64,000 bases of DNA from Flavobacteriaceae bacterium UBA7302 (lineage in GTDB: Bacteria > Bacteroidota > Bacteroidia > Flavobacteriales > Flavobacteriaceae): positions 353,541 to 417,540 of the forward strand of contig DKQS01000006.1 of assembly GCA_002471825.1 (NCBI GenBank), in the 5' to 3' direction. The notes under the pieces are model-generated. The model did not search any database, had not been told where the DNA came from, and saw nothing but the letters and a program-made list of their open reading frames with translations. How positions within the stretch are numbered: the stretch's first letter is position 1; the number at the start of each line of letters is the position of its first letter. Made by a program: the position numbers and the translations under genes. Shown here piece after piece: positions 24,714-33,760 of the stretch.

Positions 24714-26005
24714 TGGACGTATTTTGTCTTCTTTAAGGTACTTATGATGATAAAAGACGCCAAGAAGAACAGCGCCAATGCCAACACACTCCATTGCATG
24801 GAATCAGTAATGGCATATAACAATCCGTATACAGCCGTACCTAATACAATGGCTATCTTTTCAATTACGTCGTAAAAGCTGAAAAAAGTAGCGTGGTTTT
24901 CAGTTTCTGGCAAAAGCTTTGAATAAGTTGATCTCGTAAGCGATTGAATCGCACCCAACACCAAACCTAAAATTGCACCTAAAGAATAAAAGTAAATCGC
25001 CACATTCGGTAAATCTTTGTGCAAAAGAAAGGCACAAAAACAAACCACCATCCAGATAACAATCGTGGTTTTCAAGGTAAAGATGTTCCCTTTTCGATCA
25101 GACATTCTTGAGAAGAGGTAGGCTCCAGCAATCGCCACCAACTGAATTAAGAGCACTGTAACGATCAAATCGATGGTTTCCAATCCTAGCTCCGTAGATC
25201 CAAAAATAGTAGCCAAAAGAATAATCGTTTGAACACCCACACTCAATAAGAAAAAGGATATTAAAAATCGTTTTAAAGTCGGATAGTTTGCCACTTGCTT
25301 AGCAACAAGTTTTAATTCTTTAAAACCCTTCCAGATATAATCCTTTTCGGGTTTTTTATCATACAAATCATCGGGCAATCTTCTAAAGGTAACTTGGGCA
25401 AAACCTACCCACCAAAGACCTACCATCACAAAAGATATTCGAGAGGCCATGCCAGCAGTGATTCCAAATAGGTCAGGCATTTGAATCATTACCAAGTTGA
25501 TGACTAATAAAAGTACTGATCCAGAATACCCATAAATAAACCCTTTTGCACTGGCTCTATCTTGCTGCTCTGGATGGGCAACTTCAGGCAAATAAGCGTT
25601 GTAAAAAACAATACTCGCCCAAAATCCGACACTTGCCAGAATGGTAAAAACAATTCCAATCCAAACGGTATCCACTCCTTCAAAGAAATACAAGCTCATC
25701 ACGGAAAGTCCGCCTAACCAACAAAAGAATTTCATAAACTTCTTTTTACTTCCCGTATAATCAGCAATACCCGAAAGAATTGGTGATAAAAAAGCAACTA
25801 TTAAAAAGGAGAAAGACAAGGCATAGCTGTACAAACTGTCAGGATGTTCCCAATCCATCCACAGAAAACTCACCACCTTATCCTTAGTTACCGCCGTATA
25901 ATACAATGGGAAAACGGCCGTACTGATTACTAAGGAATACACAGAATTTGCCCAGTCGTAAAAGGCCCAAGCATTGATAAGTTTTTTGTCTCCAGTTTTT
26001 AACAT
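24710..26005 (-). CDS. MFS transporter, UMF1/Atg22-like
   Basis: The 431-residue protein has about twelve membrane helices. The start KKLINAWAFYDWANSVYSLV and later PEVAHPEQQDRASAKGFIYGYSGSV are typical of the UMF1 (unknown major facilitator 1) group related to fungal vacuolar Atg22. RMSDRKGN is the MFS loop signature. Substrate unknown; Atg22 relatives move amino acids. A terminator-like hairpin lies directly before its ATG with no room for a conventional leader, while an in-frame TGA 12 bases upstream excludes an earlier start. The stop codon lies within a bidirectional terminator. Confidence 0.9.
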   Translation of the reverse strand: MLKTGDKKLINAWAFYDWANSVYSLVISTAVFPLYYTAVTKDKVVSFLWMDWEHPDSLYSYALSFSFLIVAFLSPILSGIADYTGSKKKFMKFFCWLGGLSVMSLYFFEGVDTVWIGIVFTILASVGFWASIVFYNAYLPEVAHPEQQDRASAKGFIYGYSGSVLLLVINLVMIQMPDLFGITAGMASRISFVMVGLWWVGFAQVTFRRLPDDLYDKKPEKDYIWKGFKELKLVAKQVANYPTLKRFLISFFLLSVGVQTIILLATIFGSTELGLETIDLIVTVLLIQLVAIAGAYLFSRMSDRKGNIFTLKTTIVIWMVVCFCAFLLHKDLPNVAIYFYSLGAILGLVLGAIQSLTRSTYSKLLPETENHATFFSFYDVIEKIAIVLGTAVYGLLYAITDSMQWSVLALALFFLASFIIISTLKKTKYVQ

Positions 26006-26036
26006 AAAAAAAGCTGCTCAGTTAGGTGAACAGCTT
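26006..26036 (-). terminator. Terminator-like hairpin abutting the MFS start codon
   Basis: On the minus strand AAGCTGTTCA (26036 to 26027) pairs with TGAGCAGCTT (26020 to 26011) with one G-T pair around a 6-base loop, followed by seven T that end exactly at the MFS ATG. It would end the M48 peptidase transcript, or act as an attenuator for the MFS gene. Confidence 0.75.
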
Positions 26037-26058
26037 CGAATATAGTGAAAATCAATTT

Positions 26059-26871
26059 TTAATTTAAGGTCTGGCTATTAAACTTAGCTGCTAGTTGCTG
26101 TGCTTCAGGAAGATATGCTCTCAAATTTTGAATACGACGTTCGTTGGAAGGGTGCGTACTTAAAAACTCAGGTCCTCCCCTTTTTCCGGCTCTCTGGCTC
26201 ATCCGAACCCAAACTTCTGCAGCTTCGTTGCCGTTGTAACCCGCCATAATCATAAAAACCAATCCTAGTTTATCGGCCTCTGTTTCATGTGTCCGACTAA
26301 AGGCCAACATTCCAACAGTAGATCCTATACCATAAGCCATGTTCCAAATTTGCTGAGTCCGAGGATTTTTATCCATAGTCCCCAAGGCAACTAAAATTCC
26401 GCCAATCTGTTGCCCATAAGCAGAAGTCATTCGTTCTTGACCGTGTTTCGCAAAGGCATGTGCTACCTCATGGCCCATCACAGCTGCTACTCCGTCTTCG
26501 TTGGCACATATAGGCATGATTCCTGTATAAAAAACAACCTTTCCTCCCGGCAAACACCAGGCATTGACGGTATTATCTTCTACTAGGTTGAATTCCCATT
26601 TGTAGGCGTTTGCTTCTTCTACCATATTGTTGGCTCTCATAAAACGGTCTACGGCAGCGGAAACTCTTTTTCCTACTTCTTTTACTTGATTGGTCATTTC
26701 GCGATCTGACGAAACTTTATTCTTTTCAAGAAAGCCTCGATACTGCGCAAAACTGGTCGGTAATATCTGTGAGTCGCTCACTAGATTGAGTCTTTTTCGT
26801 CCCGTGATAGGAACAGTACTGCAATCAACCAAAAACAAACTCAGAAAAAGAAGTACGGTATATTTTCTCAT
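26059..26871 (-). CDS. M48 family metallopeptidase, lipoprotein
   Basis: The 270-residue zinc protease has a lipoprotein signal with VDCS (Cys about 17), then the catalytic helix VMGHEVAHAFAKHG (HExxH at about residues 134-138) and the third zinc ligand Glu in HETEADKLGLVFM. The terminal FLSTHPSNERRIQNLRAYLPE is characteristic of the M48B/LoiP-BepA-like periplasmic proteases that handle misfolded outer-membrane proteins. Anchoring to an envelope membrane is expected. A terminator-like hairpin separates it from the MFS gene downstream; it diverges from the hydrolase gene at 26964. Confidence 0.92.
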   Translation of the reverse strand: MRKYTVLLFLSLFLVDCSTVPITGRKRLNLVSDSQILPTSFAQYRGFLEKNKVSSDREMTNQVKEVGKRVSAAVDRFMRANNMVEEANAYKWEFNLVEDNTVNAWCLPGGKVVFYTGIMPICANEDGVAAVMGHEVAHAFAKHGQERMTSAYGQQIGGILVALGTMDKNPRTQQIWNMAYGIGSTVGMLAFSRTHETEADKLGLVFMIMAGYNGNEAAEVWVRMSQRAGKRGGPEFLSTHPSNERRIQNLRAYLPEAQQLAAKFNSQTLN

Positions 26872-26963
26872 TTTAACTTTTCTATAATGATGTCGACCTT
26901 GGAAAATGCCTAATTTCGTTGTCGATTTCTGTAAAATTAATATTAATTCTTGAACCTGACTTG

Positions 26964-27839
26964 ATGATCTTAGAAAATCAGCAGAATATCTTACCGCCTA
27001 GTTTGGGCATTCCGAAACCCTTGCAATCCTTTATGAAGGTTATGGAAGTCATTTCTCCATTTTTAACCATTCGTTTGGCTGCAAGGCTTTTTGTATCTCC
27101 AATAAACTTTAAAAGACCCAAGCGAGAGGTGCCCATGTTAGAATCTTCTCAGATTGAATACTTCAAAGTAAAATCGGTTCAGAAAAGAATTCGAATATTC
27201 AAATACGGATATTCAGATAAAAAGGTAATGCTAGTTCATGGATGGTCTGGACGTGGAACCCAACTTTTCGGAATTGCCAACAAGCTACTAGAAATGGGTT
27301 ATATGGTGATTTCATTTGATGGCCCATCTCACGATAAATCAGAAGGTAAAACAACCAATTTAACGGAGTTTATTGCTACGGTAAAAGAGGTGAATCAAGA
27401 ATACGGACCTTTCGTTGCTGGCGTTGGCCACTCCTTTGGATCCATGGCCTTGTTGAATACTAATGCTGAAGAAGAAATCTTTAAATGCCTGGTAACCGTT
27501 GGTTCCGGTGATTATGTTTCCGACATCATGAAGAATTTCATGACGGATTTAGGACTCAAAAAACACATGGGGTATCGTTTGAAAAAATATTTTGAGCGAA
27601 AGTGGAATGTAAAGGTTGATGATTTTTCATCAAGTGTTGCAGCGCAGAAAATTGAATTCCCAACACTTGTAGTACACGATACCTGCGATGGAGATGTTTC
27701 TGTAAGTTGTGCGCAAAACATCCGACAAAATCTAAAAAATGGATCATTACTCCTAACCAGTAATTTGGGGCATACCAAGATCCTTAGAGATAAAAAAGTT
27801 ATCAAACAAATAGGAAATTTTATAAAAGAGAATACATGA
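26964..27839 (+). CDS. Alpha/beta hydrolase
   Basis: The 291-residue protein contains an alpha/beta-hydrolase domain with VMLVHGWSGRG (oxyanion loop, about 92-102), SFDGPSHDKSEG, nucleophile elbow GVGHSFGSMA (Ser about 162), the acid in DTCDGDVSV and the His in SNLGHTKIL. The N-terminal 60 residues include a hydrophobic region that may pack on a membrane. I place the start at the ATG at 26964; an in-frame upstream ATG or TTG would add 15 residues of unclear quality. It overlaps msrB by 4 bases (ATGA), so the two are translated together. Confidence 0.87.
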   Translation: MILENQQNILPPSLGIPKPLQSFMKVMEVISPFLTIRLAARLFVSPINFKRPKREVPMLESSQIEYFKVKSVQKRIRIFKYGYSDKKVMLVHGWSGRGTQLFGIANKLLEMGYMVISFDGPSHDKSEGKTTNLTEFIATVKEVNQEYGPFVAGVGHSFGSMALLNTNAEEEIFKCLVTVGSGDYVSDIMKNFMTDLGLKKHMGYRLKKYFERKWNVKVDDFSSSVAAQKIEFPTLVVHDTCDGDVSVSCAQNIRQNLKNGSLLLTSNLGHTKILRDKKVIKQIGNFIKENT

Positions 27840-28318
27840 AAAGATTAATGACAGCGATAGCATTTTCGTTTATTTTTATAAGTTGCGGACAAGCACAAAA
27901 AAAGGAAACGCCGAAGGTTTACAAGGTTCAGAAAACAGAAGAGCAATGGAAACAACTCCTATCTCCGATGCAGTTCTATGTATTACGTCAAGCGGGAACT
28001 GAACGTGCTTTTACAAGTCCATTAAACAAGAATTACAAAGAAGGTGTTTACGCTTGTGCTGCGTGCAACACTCCTTTATACGAATCCAAACACAAATTCG
28101 ATTCAGGATCGGGTTGGCCGTCTTTTGACAGGGCCATTAAAAATTCGGTGGAATACGATGTAGATTATAAAATCGGATATGCGAGAACCGAATTAAAGTG
28201 CAATACTTGTGGTGGTCATCTCGGACATTCTTTTAAAGATGGTCCAAGAGAAACCACGGGAATAAGACATTGCATCAACGGCGTGGCCTTAAATTTTATC
28301 CCGAAAAAAGGTTCTTAA
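27836..28318 (+). CDS. msrB: Peptide-methionine (R)-S-oxide reductase, lipoprotein form
   Basis: The 160-residue enzyme repairs methionine-R-sulfoxide in proteins. It carries a lipoprotein signal (lipobox FISC, Cys about 18), so it works in the periplasm or at the outer membrane. The MsrB domain has zinc-binding CAAC and CNTC pairs, the signature DSGSGWPSFDRAI, and the catalytic Cys in GIRHCINGVALNF. It overlaps the preceding hydrolase gene by 4 bases. Repair of oxidised envelope proteins is the likely task; no MsrA gene is adjacent. Confidence 0.96.
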   Translation: MKRLMTAIAFSFIFISCGQAQKKETPKVYKVQKTEEQWKQLLSPMQFYVLRQAGTERAFTSPLNKNYKEGVYACAACNTPLYESKHKFDSGSGWPSFDRAIKNSVEYDVDYKIGYARTELKCNTCGGHLGHSFKDGPRETTGIRHCINGVALNFIPKKGS

Positions 28319-28415
28319 CAAAATTGTTAATTAATTTTCTCATCGATCTTCTTTGAGAAGCCTCATATTTTCGTATAATTGTATCACATTTTGAAATCCC
28401 CTAAACTATCACTAA

Positions 28416-28859
28416 ATGGAGACAATTATAAAAAGGCCCCATTTTTTCTTTTTTGCACTCATTCCTTTTTTTATTTCTATAGGCATTTTGAACTATGATT
28501 CCATCATAGATTTCAGCGTCAGTAATGAGTTTTTTGCCATCAAAGTAAACCACTGGTGTATCTTTTCCGCCATCTTTGTCGGTCTAATCGGACTGAATTA
28601 CGCTACTTTAAAATGGATCAGAAGAAGGCCTCGGAGGGATTTGACCTTATTACACATTGTGCTCCAAACAGGTGCTATTTTGCTTTTCTTAGTCTTTTTA
28701 CTAGGAATCAATCCCCAATTAAGCAGTTTCCAACAGTTGATTCCATTTGAAATTGATTACCATCAAATACTATCAAATTCTTTCTTATTATTTTCCATTT
28801 CAGTAGTGATTCATATGATCAATTTTGTTCAGTGTTTGATTGTGAAAACTGCTGAATAA
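28416..28859 (+). CDS. Four-span membrane protein
   Basis: The 147-residue protein has four hydrophobic helices (about 9-27, 44-63, 80-99 and 120-142) and a basic loop KWIRRRPRRD between the second and third, which by the positive-inside rule is cytosolic. It has a weak look of the small cytochrome-oxidase-like membrane family of Bacteroidota, but there is no conserved heme-binding His pair I can be sure of. It stands between msrB and ffh with free DNA on both sides. Function unknown. Confidence 0.65.
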   Translation: METIIKRPHFFFFALIPFFISIGILNYDSIIDFSVSNEFFAIKVNHWCIFSAIFVGLIGLNYATLKWIRRRPRRDLTLLHIVLQTGAILLFLVFLLGINPQLSSFQQLIPFEIDYHQILSNSFLLFSISVVIHMINFVQCLIVKTAE

Positions 28860-28898
28860 TAACTAGGGAAATCCACGAACAATTTTTTATTGAATTCT

Positions 28899-28906
28899 TA
28901 TATTTG
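28899..28906 (+). promoter_or_regulatory. Candidate ffh -7 element
   Basis: TATATTTG fits TAnnTTTG exactly and lies 22 bases before the ffh ATG, in a 69-base gap. No TTG occurs at the usual 17-23 base distance upstream. Confidence 0.4.
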
Positions 28907-28928
28907 CCATGCAAAATAAGAATACCCA

Positions 28929-30257
28929 ATGTTTACAAACTTAAGCGATAAACTCGATAAAGCCCTACATACGCTGAAAGGGCATGGAAGAATTACAGAA
29001 GTTAATGTTGCAGAGACCCTGAAGGAAGTTCGTAGAGCACTTTTAGATGCCGATGTAAACTTTAAAATCGCTAAAGACTTCACCAAGAGAGTTCAGGCCA
29101 AAGCAATCGGTCAGAATGTACTAACTACCTTGAATCCCGGACAGTTAATGGTTAAAATTGTCAAGGATGAATTGACCGAGTTAATGGGTGGAGAATCCGC
29201 AGGTGTAAACCTCAGTGGTAACCCAACTGTGATTTTAATGTCTGGTTTACAAGGTTCGGGTAAAACCACCTTCTCTGGTAAACTAGCCAACTTCTTAAAA
29301 AACAAAAAGACGAAACAAGTTCTTTTGGTAGGTTGTGACGTGTACAGACCTGCTGCAATCAATCAGTTAAAGGTTGTAGGTGAACAGATTGGTGTTGAAG
29401 TATATGCAGAAGAGGGAAATGAAAATCCTGTTGAAATTGCACAAAATGCCATTGCTTTTGCCAAACAAAATGGAAAGAATGTAGTAATTGTCGATACCGC
29501 TGGTCGTTTGGCTATTGATGAGCAGATGATGACCGAAATCGCTAACATTCACAGGGCTATTCAACCTCAAGAGACCTTGTTCGTAGTGGATTCCATGACC
29601 GGTCAAGATGCTGTGAATACGGCCAAAGCTTTCAATGACATCTTAAACTTCGATGGAGTTGTTCTTACCAAATTGGATGGTGATACACGTGGTGGTGCCG
29701 CTTTAACCATCAAAACAGTGGTTGATAAACCTATTAAGTTTATCGGTACTGGTGAAAAGATGGAAGCCATTGATATCTTCTACCCAGATCGTATGGCCGA
29801 TCGTATCTTGGGAATGGGTGACGTAATCTCACTTGTAGAAAGAGCCCAAGATCAATATGATGAAGAGGAAGCAAGAAAACTTCAAAAGAAGATTGCCAAA
29901 AACCAATTTGGTTTTGACGATTTCTTAAAGCAAATACAGCAAATTAAAAAGATGGGAAGCATGAAAGACCTTATGGGTATGATCCCTGGGGCTGGAAAAG
30001 CTTTAAAAGATGTAGATATTGATGATGATGCCTTCAAAGGAATTGAGGCCATTATACACTCCATGACTCCTTCAGAAAGAAGTGACCCGAAAATTATCAA
30101 TTCGAGTCGTAAGAAACGCATTGCCAAAGGATCTGGAACTTCGATTCAGGAAGTTAATCAACTGATGAAACAGTTTTCTCAGATGAGTAAAATGATGAAG
30201 ATGATGCAAGGTGGTGGCGGAAAACAAATGATGCAAATGATGCGTGGAATGCGCTAA
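28929..30257 (+). CDS. ffh: Signal recognition particle GTPase Ffh
   Basis: The 442-residue protein binds 4.5S RNA and hydrophobic signal sequences and delivers ribosomes to FtsY at the membrane. The N domain (about 1-90) is followed by the G domain with GLQGSGKTTFSGKLANF (P-loop), DVYRPAAINQL, DTAGRL and TKLDGDTRGGAAL. The C-terminal M domain is rich in methionine (MSKMMKMMQGGGGKQMMQMM), which forms the signal-sequence groove. Length and motif order are normal. folD follows after 12 bases in the same transcript. Confidence 0.97.
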   Translation: MFTNLSDKLDKALHTLKGHGRITEVNVAETLKEVRRALLDADVNFKIAKDFTKRVQAKAIGQNVLTTLNPGQLMVKIVKDELTELMGGESAGVNLSGNPTVILMSGLQGSGKTTFSGKLANFLKNKKTKQVLLVGCDVYRPAAINQLKVVGEQIGVEVYAEEGNENPVEIAQNAIAFAKQNGKNVVIVDTAGRLAIDEQMMTEIANIHRAIQPQETLFVVDSMTGQDAVNTAKAFNDILNFDGVVLTKLDGDTRGGAALTIKTVVDKPIKFIGTGEKMEAIDIFYPDRMADRILGMGDVISLVERAQDQYDEEEARKLQKKIAKNQFGFDDFLKQIQQIKKMGSMKDLMGMIPGAGKALKDVDIDDDAFKGIEAIIHSMTPSERSDPKIINSSRKKRIAKGSGTSIQEVNQLMKQFSQMSKMMKMMQGGGGKQMMQMMRGMR

Positions 30258-30269
30258 ACAGAAGAAGAT

Positions 30270-31148
30270 ATGACACTTTTAGACGGAAAAAAAACCTCAG
30301 CAGATATCAAAGAAGAAATTGCAATTGAGGTTGCTGAATTAAAAAAACAAGGGAATAGAGCTCCGCATTTAGCGGCCATCATTGTTGGTAACAATGGAGC
30401 TAGCTTAACTTATGTGAACGCCAAAGTAAAGGCGTGTGAGCGCGTAGGTTTTGAATCTACCTTAATCCGTCTACCAGAAGATATTTCAGAGAATGACCTT
30501 CTGAACGAAATTGAAGGCTTGAATACCAATGACGCTATTGACGGGTTCATTGTTCAGTTGCCTTTACCCAAACACATCGATGAACAAAAGATCATCATGG
30601 CCGTTCATCCTGATAAAGATGTAGATGGATTCCATCCTACAAATGTGGGGAAAATGGCCTTGAACCTTCCTACTTTCATTTCTGCAACTCCATTCGGAAT
30701 TTTAGAATTGTTAGATCGCTATCAAATCGAAACTTCTGGGAAACACGTGGTGGTGATTGGAAGAAGTCATATTGTGGGCAGTCCGATGAGTATTTTACTT
30801 TCCCAAAAAAGAACGGTCGGTAATGCTACGGTAACCATTACACACAGTAGAACCAAAAATCTAAAAGAGATTACCCTTCAAGCGGATATTGTGGTAGCTG
30901 CATTGGGTATTCCTGAGTTCTTAACTGCGGATATGGTAAAAGATGGTGTCACAGTCATCGACGTTGGTATTACAAGAGTTGAAGATGCTACCAAGAAACG
31001 AGGATTCCGTTTGTTAGGTGATGTGAAATTTGATGAAGTAGCTGCTAAATCAGAATTCATCACTCCAGTACCTGGAGGTGTAGGTCCCATGACCATCGCG
31101 ATGCTTCTGAAGAATACCTTATTGGCCTTTACCAGAAGATTAGGATAA
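30270..31148 (+). CDS. folD: Bifunctional methylenetetrahydrofolate dehydrogenase/cyclohydrolase
   Basis: The 292-residue enzyme interconverts 5,10-methylene- and 10-formyl-THF using NADP, feeding one-carbon units to purine and formyl-Met synthesis. It shows the catalytic Tyr/Lys stretch YVNAKVKACERVG (Lys of the cyclohydrolase site), PLPKHID, DGFHPTNVG, the dinucleotide-binding VVIGRSHIVGSPMS and the C-terminal PVPGGVGPMTIAMLLKNT. Length is typical. It lies 12 bases after ffh and converges on the cupin gene with a 4-base gap. Confidence 0.97.
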   Translation: MTLLDGKKTSADIKEEIAIEVAELKKQGNRAPHLAAIIVGNNGASLTYVNAKVKACERVGFESTLIRLPEDISENDLLNEIEGLNTNDAIDGFIVQLPLPKHIDEQKIIMAVHPDKDVDGFHPTNVGKMALNLPTFISATPFGILELLDRYQIETSGKHVVVIGRSHIVGSPMSILLSQKRTVGNATVTITHSRTKNLKEITLQADIVVAALGIPEFLTADMVKDGVTVIDVGITRVEDATKKRGFRLLGDVKFDEVAAKSEFITPVPGGVGPMTIAMLLKNTLLAFTRRLG

Positions 31149-31152
31149 TACG

Positions 31153-31518
31153 CTACTCCTCTTCTCGATTCGCTAATTCAATACTAAATGCAGGTGTGCA
31201 GATAGCAATGTACTCACATTCTTCTTCAAAAGGATTAGAGTACTGAACTCGTGTGTTCTTTTCAATTTTGATGGACTGACCTGCTTCGAGAATTATTTTC
31301 TCACCATCAACTAAGAATTGCTTTTTGCCTCTAAAAATGTAGGTGTATTCGGTGAATTCTGGAGTTTGAAAAGGCTCACTCCAACCCGGAGGTGCAATCA
31401 TATGAGCTACTGAAATATTCGGATTTCCATCCGTTGCCAACCCAAAAAACTCTTCTATGAGTTTGCCATCTGTCGTAGGAACTACAAAGGGATTCGTTTG
31501 AATTTTATATCCACTCAT
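31153..31518 (-). CDS. Cupin domain protein
   Basis: The 121-residue protein is a single small cupin barrel: FQTPEFTEYTYIFRGKKQFLVDGEKIILEAGQ spans the region of cupin motif 1, and IEKNTRVQYSNPFEEECEYIAICTP that of motif 2. The usual metal-binding His pair of motif 1 appears reduced (EYTYIF instead of HxH), so metal binding and enzymatic activity are doubtful. A role in ligand sensing or binding is possible. It follows the lipoprotein gene by 3 bases in a reverse group with the DUF853 ATPase gene. Confidence 0.8.
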   Translation of the reverse strand: MSGYKIQTNPFVVPTTDGKLIEEFFGLATDGNPNISVAHMIAPPGWSEPFQTPEFTEYTYIFRGKKQFLVDGEKIILEAGQSIKIEKNTRVQYSNPFEEECEYIAICTPAFSIELANREEE

Positions 31519-31521
31519 ACC

Positions 31522-32088
31522 CTACTGGAACCAAATAATGAAGGACTTTATTCGCGCTAAATCCGGAATCTGATCCAAGCTAACCTTCTGAGTACTATAT
31601 TCTTGAAGTCCTAACTCTTCTTTATCAATTACGATGGTTGCATTCAATTCATCAATAAAAAGAGTGGCCGACTTTAAAGTAGATTCTACCCTATTGATTC
31701 GGTTGTTGGCATTGATATCTACAAAACGTGAGTCTAAATTTAATCCAGATTCAGTAGTAAATCTGGAATCATGGATTTCAATACTCTTGATGGTGGAAGT
31801 CGAATCGTGCTGATCTTTGGGCATAATGGTCAGTAACAATTTCCCTTCAGTATCATACACCATATATTCGTCATCATCTTGGAAATAATCGTCACCCATA
31901 GATCCTTCGCTCAAATTTTTCACTAAAGAATCTTTAGCGAAGATTTTTCCTAAATCCTGAACCATGGTCTTTTTGGATATTTCACCGACCTGTCCTTTGG
32001 CAATTTTAAACTTCTTAGCATTCGAACAGCTCGCGGCAAAAACTAAGAATAGAATGATGGTAATGAGATGGGTATATTTTGTATTCAT
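31522..32088 (-). CDS. Lipoprotein of unknown function
   Basis: The 188-residue protein begins MNTKYTHLITIILFLVFAASC with the lipobox FAASC, so it should be an outer-membrane or periplasmic lipoprotein. The N-terminal third has KGQVGEISKKTMVQDLGKIF with a following acidic stretch (DDYFQDDDEYMVYD), and the rest looks beta-rich with repeated SxFVDIN/NRINRVES patterns. I place the start at 32088 rather than 11 codons upstream so that the signal peptide begins normally. It lies between the cupin and DUF853 genes; no function can be assigned. Confidence 0.65.
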   Translation of the reverse strand: MNTKYTHLITIILFLVFAASCSNAKKFKIAKGQVGEISKKTMVQDLGKIFAKDSLVKNLSEGSMGDDYFQDDDEYMVYDTEGKLLLTIMPKDQHDSTSTIKSIEIHDSRFTTESGLNLDSRFVDINANNRINRVESTLKSATLFIDELNATIVIDKEELGLQEYSTQKVSLDQIPDLARIKSFIIWFQ

Positions 32089-32126
32089 AATTGTTTTGTA
32101 GGTAAAACGATTTATTTTCAATTTTC

Positions 32127-33662
32127 TTATTTGATCACTTTTTTTAATATTCCGAAAACGGATCGAATAAAAGTAGCACTTGTAAGAACTTTTACCAACG
32201 GATCCTGTCGATTACTTCTTCTGGTAGAACGACTTCTCGAAGATGTTCTTTTTTTGCGTTCTTTTTCTTTACGTTCACGCTCTAAGGCGGCAGCCTCTTT
32301 TTTATTGATGGCATCAATTTTTTCATTGAGCATCTCATAGGCACTTTCTCGATCTACAGTTTCATTATACTTATGAAACAATCGACTGTTGCCAATTACT
32401 TGTTTGAGTTCCTTTTTGGTCAAAATATCCATTCGGCTCATCGGTGCTCTAAGCATGGTACGCGCCAATGGTGTGGGAATTCCTTTTTCATTCAATACAG
32501 AAATAAAGGCTTCTCCGATACCTAATTGCGTAAGCACTTCTTTGGTATCGTAATACTCAGAAATTGGGTAATTCTCTGCCGCTAGTTTGATGGCCTTTCG
32601 GTCTTTGGCCGTAAAGGCTCTCAAGGCATGCTGTACTTTGAGTCCGAGTTGCGCCAAAATATCTTCGGGTACATCCTTCGGATTTTGGGTTACAAAATAC
32701 AATCCAACTCCTTTGGATCGAATCAATTTTACAATGGTTTCAATTTGATTGACCAAGGCCTTCGAAGCTTCGTCAAATACCAAATGGGCCTCATCAATAA
32801 AAATAATCAACTCTGGTCTTCCGCTATCTCCTTGCTCTGGAAAAAATTCATATACCTCAGCTAGCAATTGCAACATAAACGTTGAAAATAACTTTGGTCG
32901 ATCTTGAATATCGGTCAAACGCAGTACGGAGATGATACCCCTTCCCTCTTCGTCAATCCGTGTTAAATCGGCCACATCAAATGATTTCTCCCCGAAAAAC
33001 AAGTCTCCTCCTTGCTGTTCAATTTCAATTACCTTCCTCAAAATCGCACCCGTACTTGCCGTAGAAATACGTCCGTATTCCGACTGAATCTCTTCCTTTC
33101 CTTCATTGGTAATAAAGTGCAGTACCTTCTTAAAATCTTGAAGGTCTAAAAGTGGAAGTTTGTTGTCGTCACAGTACTTAAAGATAATGGCAACAATTCC
33201 TGTTTGTGTTTCGGTCAGATCCAAGATTCGCGACAATAGTACTGGTCCGAATTCGGAAACGGTGGCTCTCAATCGAGTTCCTTTTTGCTCCGATAAGGTT
33301 AGTATTTCAATGGGAAAACGTTTGGCTTCAAAAGGGAAACCGATTTTCTCGTGTCTTTCATCAATCTTAGGATGACCTGGACTCGGTTGAGCCAAGCCTG
33401 AAAGATCTCCTTTGATATCCATCAATAACACAGGAATTCCTTTTTCAGAAAGGTTCTCTGCAATTACTTGAAGGGTTTTGGTTTTTCCGGTACCCGTAGC
33501 CCCAGCAATTAACCCATGTCGGTTTAAGGTTTTCAAAGGCGCTTTTACCAAGGCATTTGTAATGGTTTCTTCGCCCAACATGGCAGCACCTAATGCGATG
33601 TAGTCTCCCTTTGTTTTGTATCCTTCGTTGATGTAATTGAAAAAGGTTTCCTTATTTGACAT
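32127..33662 (-). CDS. HerA-like P-loop ATPase, DUF853 family
   Basis: The 511-residue protein is a HerA/FtsK-superfamily ATPase with Walker A GATGTGKTKTLQV (about 55-67), Walker B LIIFIDEAHLVFD (about 287-299) and a sensor YFVTQNP motif. HerA-like enzymes form hexamers that translocate DNA. The DUF853 group is widespread but its physiological role is not settled. Its C-terminal 60 residues are basic with RKEKERKKRTSSRSRSTRRS, a likely nucleic-acid contact. No nuclease gene such as NurA is adjacent. It starts 98 bases downstream of the LytTR regulator gene. Confidence 0.88.
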   Translation of the reverse strand: MSNKETFFNYINEGYKTKGDYIALGAAMLGEETITNALVKAPLKTLNRHGLIAGATGTGKTKTLQVIAENLSEKGIPVLLMDIKGDLSGLAQPSPGHPKIDERHEKIGFPFEAKRFPIEILTLSEQKGTRLRATVSEFGPVLLSRILDLTETQTGIVAIIFKYCDDNKLPLLDLQDFKKVLHFITNEGKEEIQSEYGRISTASTGAILRKVIEIEQQGGDLFFGEKSFDVADLTRIDEEGRGIISVLRLTDIQDRPKLFSTFMLQLLAEVYEFFPEQGDSGRPELIIFIDEAHLVFDEASKALVNQIETIVKLIRSKGVGLYFVTQNPKDVPEDILAQLGLKVQHALRAFTAKDRKAIKLAAENYPISEYYDTKEVLTQLGIGEAFISVLNEKGIPTPLARTMLRAPMSRMDILTKKELKQVIGNSRLFHKYNETVDRESAYEMLNEKIDAINKKEAAALERERKEKERKKRTSSRSRSTRRSNRQDPLVKVLTSATFIRSVFGILKKVIK

Positions 33663-33760
33663 GCGTTAAATTTTCATAAAAATAACCAAAGTTTTAAATG
33701 CAGAAAACAAAAAAAGCCAAATGTTATGAATCTCTAACCGCCCTTAATTTATGGGATTGA

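Noticed and set aside
24666..24875. 69-codon forward frame opposite the 3' end of the MFS gene
   Set aside because: It starts in the lipoprotein's 3' sequence and runs through the terminator and antisense to the real MFS gene.
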